Below the pieces are notes generated by a model, which was given only the letters and a program-made list of their open reading frames with translations, searched no databases and was not told the origin of the DNA. A stretch of DNA of 44,503 nt from CAIXRL01 sp964619155 (GTDB lineage: Bacteria; Eisenbacteria; RBG-16-71-46), in the NCBI GenBank assembly GCA_964619155.1, contig CAZUEM010000010.1:1-44503 (forward strand). The letters run 5' to 3'. The position numbers and the translations under genes were made by a program. Below, piece after piece: positions 43,913 through 44,503 of the stretch; the first letter of the stretch is position 1; every line of letters begins with the position of its first letter.

Positions 43913-44503
43913 GGGAGGGGAAGCGCGAGAGGATTTCGGGACCGATGGCCTCGAGCGGGAGCACCTTGTCGGCGAAGCCCGCGCGCGCGATCGCGCCCGG
44001 CATGCCCCACACGACGCTGGTGGCCTCGTCCTGGACGACGACCTGCCCGCGCGCCGCGCGGATGCGGGCCGCGCCCTCGAGCCCGTCCTGGCCCATGCCG
44101 GTCAGGACGACGCCGAGCGCGCCGTGCCCGAACACGTCGGCGACGGAGCGGAAGAGCGGGTTCACGGAGGGCCGGCAGGCGTTCTCGGCCGGCCCCCGGT
44201 CGAGCCACAGGCGGAGCAGGGCGCCGTCGCGGCCGACCGTGAGGTGGTGATCGCCCGGCGCGATCCACACCGAGCCGGGCTCGAGCGTGGCGCCGTGCGT
44301 CGCCTCGAGCACCGGCAGGTCGCACTGCGCGGCGAGCCCGTCGGCGAGGTGGCGCGTGAAGAGCGCGGGCATGTGCTGGACGACCAGCACCGGCGCGGGG
44401 AAGCCGTGCGGCAGCGCGCCCAGCACCTCGGCGAGGGCGCGCGGGCCGCCGGTCGAGGCGCCGATCGCGACCACGCTGGGCCGCGGCGGCGCGGCGGGGC
44501 GCG
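43890..44503 (-). CDS. cheB: Chemotaxis methylesterase CheB, partial (N-terminus outside window)
   Basis: The frame is open to the window edge, so the start and any receiver domain are not seen. The visible 204 residues include the whole catalytic domain. IGASTGGPRAL holds the nucleophilic serine, VVQHMPALF the histidine and LTGMGQDGLEG the aspartate of the CheB triad. It removes methyl groups from receptor glutamates. Before IGASTGG a Pro/Ala-rich stretch (RPAAPPRPSVVA) looks like the linker after a REC domain, so a normal two-domain CheB is expected. It overlaps cheR by 23 bases if the upstream cheR start is used. Confidence 0.92.
   Translation of the reverse strand, partial: RPAAPPRPSVVAIGASTGGPRALAEVLGALPHGFPAPVLVVQHMPALFTRHLADGLAAQCDLPVLEATHGATLEPGSVWIAPGDHHLTVGRDGALLRLWLDRGPAENACRPSVNPLFRSVADVFGHGALGVVLTGMGQDGLEGAARIRAARGQVVVQDEATSVVWGMPGAIARAGFADKVLPLEAIGPEILSRFPSRGDRRAA

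Overview
The window is about 44.5 kb of very GC-rich bacterial DNA, with nearly all genes on the minus strand. Several secreted proteins end in a FlgD-Ig/type-A-like sorting domain (PNP ... DLxGRxV ... GVYxVRL). Together with GC richness, DUF11/SdrD-B surface proteins and a one-piece arginine operon, this suggests an uncultured FCB-superphylum-type lineage such as Candidatus Eisenbacteria or a relative. That placement is inference; no rRNA gene or phylogenetic marker is present.

Layout. (1) 1-2173: a translationally coupled operon sixA -> thymidylate-kinase-like -> second thymidylate-kinase-like with an altered Walker A -> CHAD protein (cut by the window edge). (2) 2446-3078: the only convincing plus-strand gene, a DUF2442-DUF4160 fusion. 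(3) 3116-6438: an M14 zinc carboxypeptidase whose first codons were split off by a 1294-bp IS3-family element. The element has 4-bp target duplications and supplies a new Shine-Dalgarno and an in-frame ATG. (4) 6568-9448: two genes of visibly lower GC, a FlgD-tailed secreted protein and a secreted protein with a C-terminal LAS-type (M15/M74-like) metallopeptidase signature. (5) 9734-17639: argR-argC-argB-argD-argG-argH(A)-argF, mostly overlapping, behind tandem ARG-box-like palindromes. ArgH is fused to a short ArgA-type N-acetyltransferase. The steps from glutamate to argininosuccinate cleavage are covered except acetylornithine deacetylation (argE/argJ not seen). (6) 17871-26736: two paralogous BNR-like/PPC/FlgD secreted proteins flanking a metzincin with FG-GAP repeats. 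(7) 26951-39935: a four-gene surface-protein operon: small DUF11-like protein, 870-aa DUF11-repeat protein, 1540-aa protein with a probable outer-membrane barrel, and 1644-aa DUF11/SdrD-B/beta-helix protein. (8) 40555-42478: small genes (DUF6812-like protein, tautomerase, nucleotidyltransferase with an overlapping small partner). (9) 42528-44503: chemotaxis adaptation genes cheB (partial), cheR and a CheX-like gene.

The strongest candidates for something undescribed are the SixA/TMK-like pair/CHAD operon, the DUF11 surface operon in which barrel and surface protein share an N-terminal motif, and the IS whose end acts as a translation-start donor. No tRNA, rRNA, CRISPR array or prophage was recognised.
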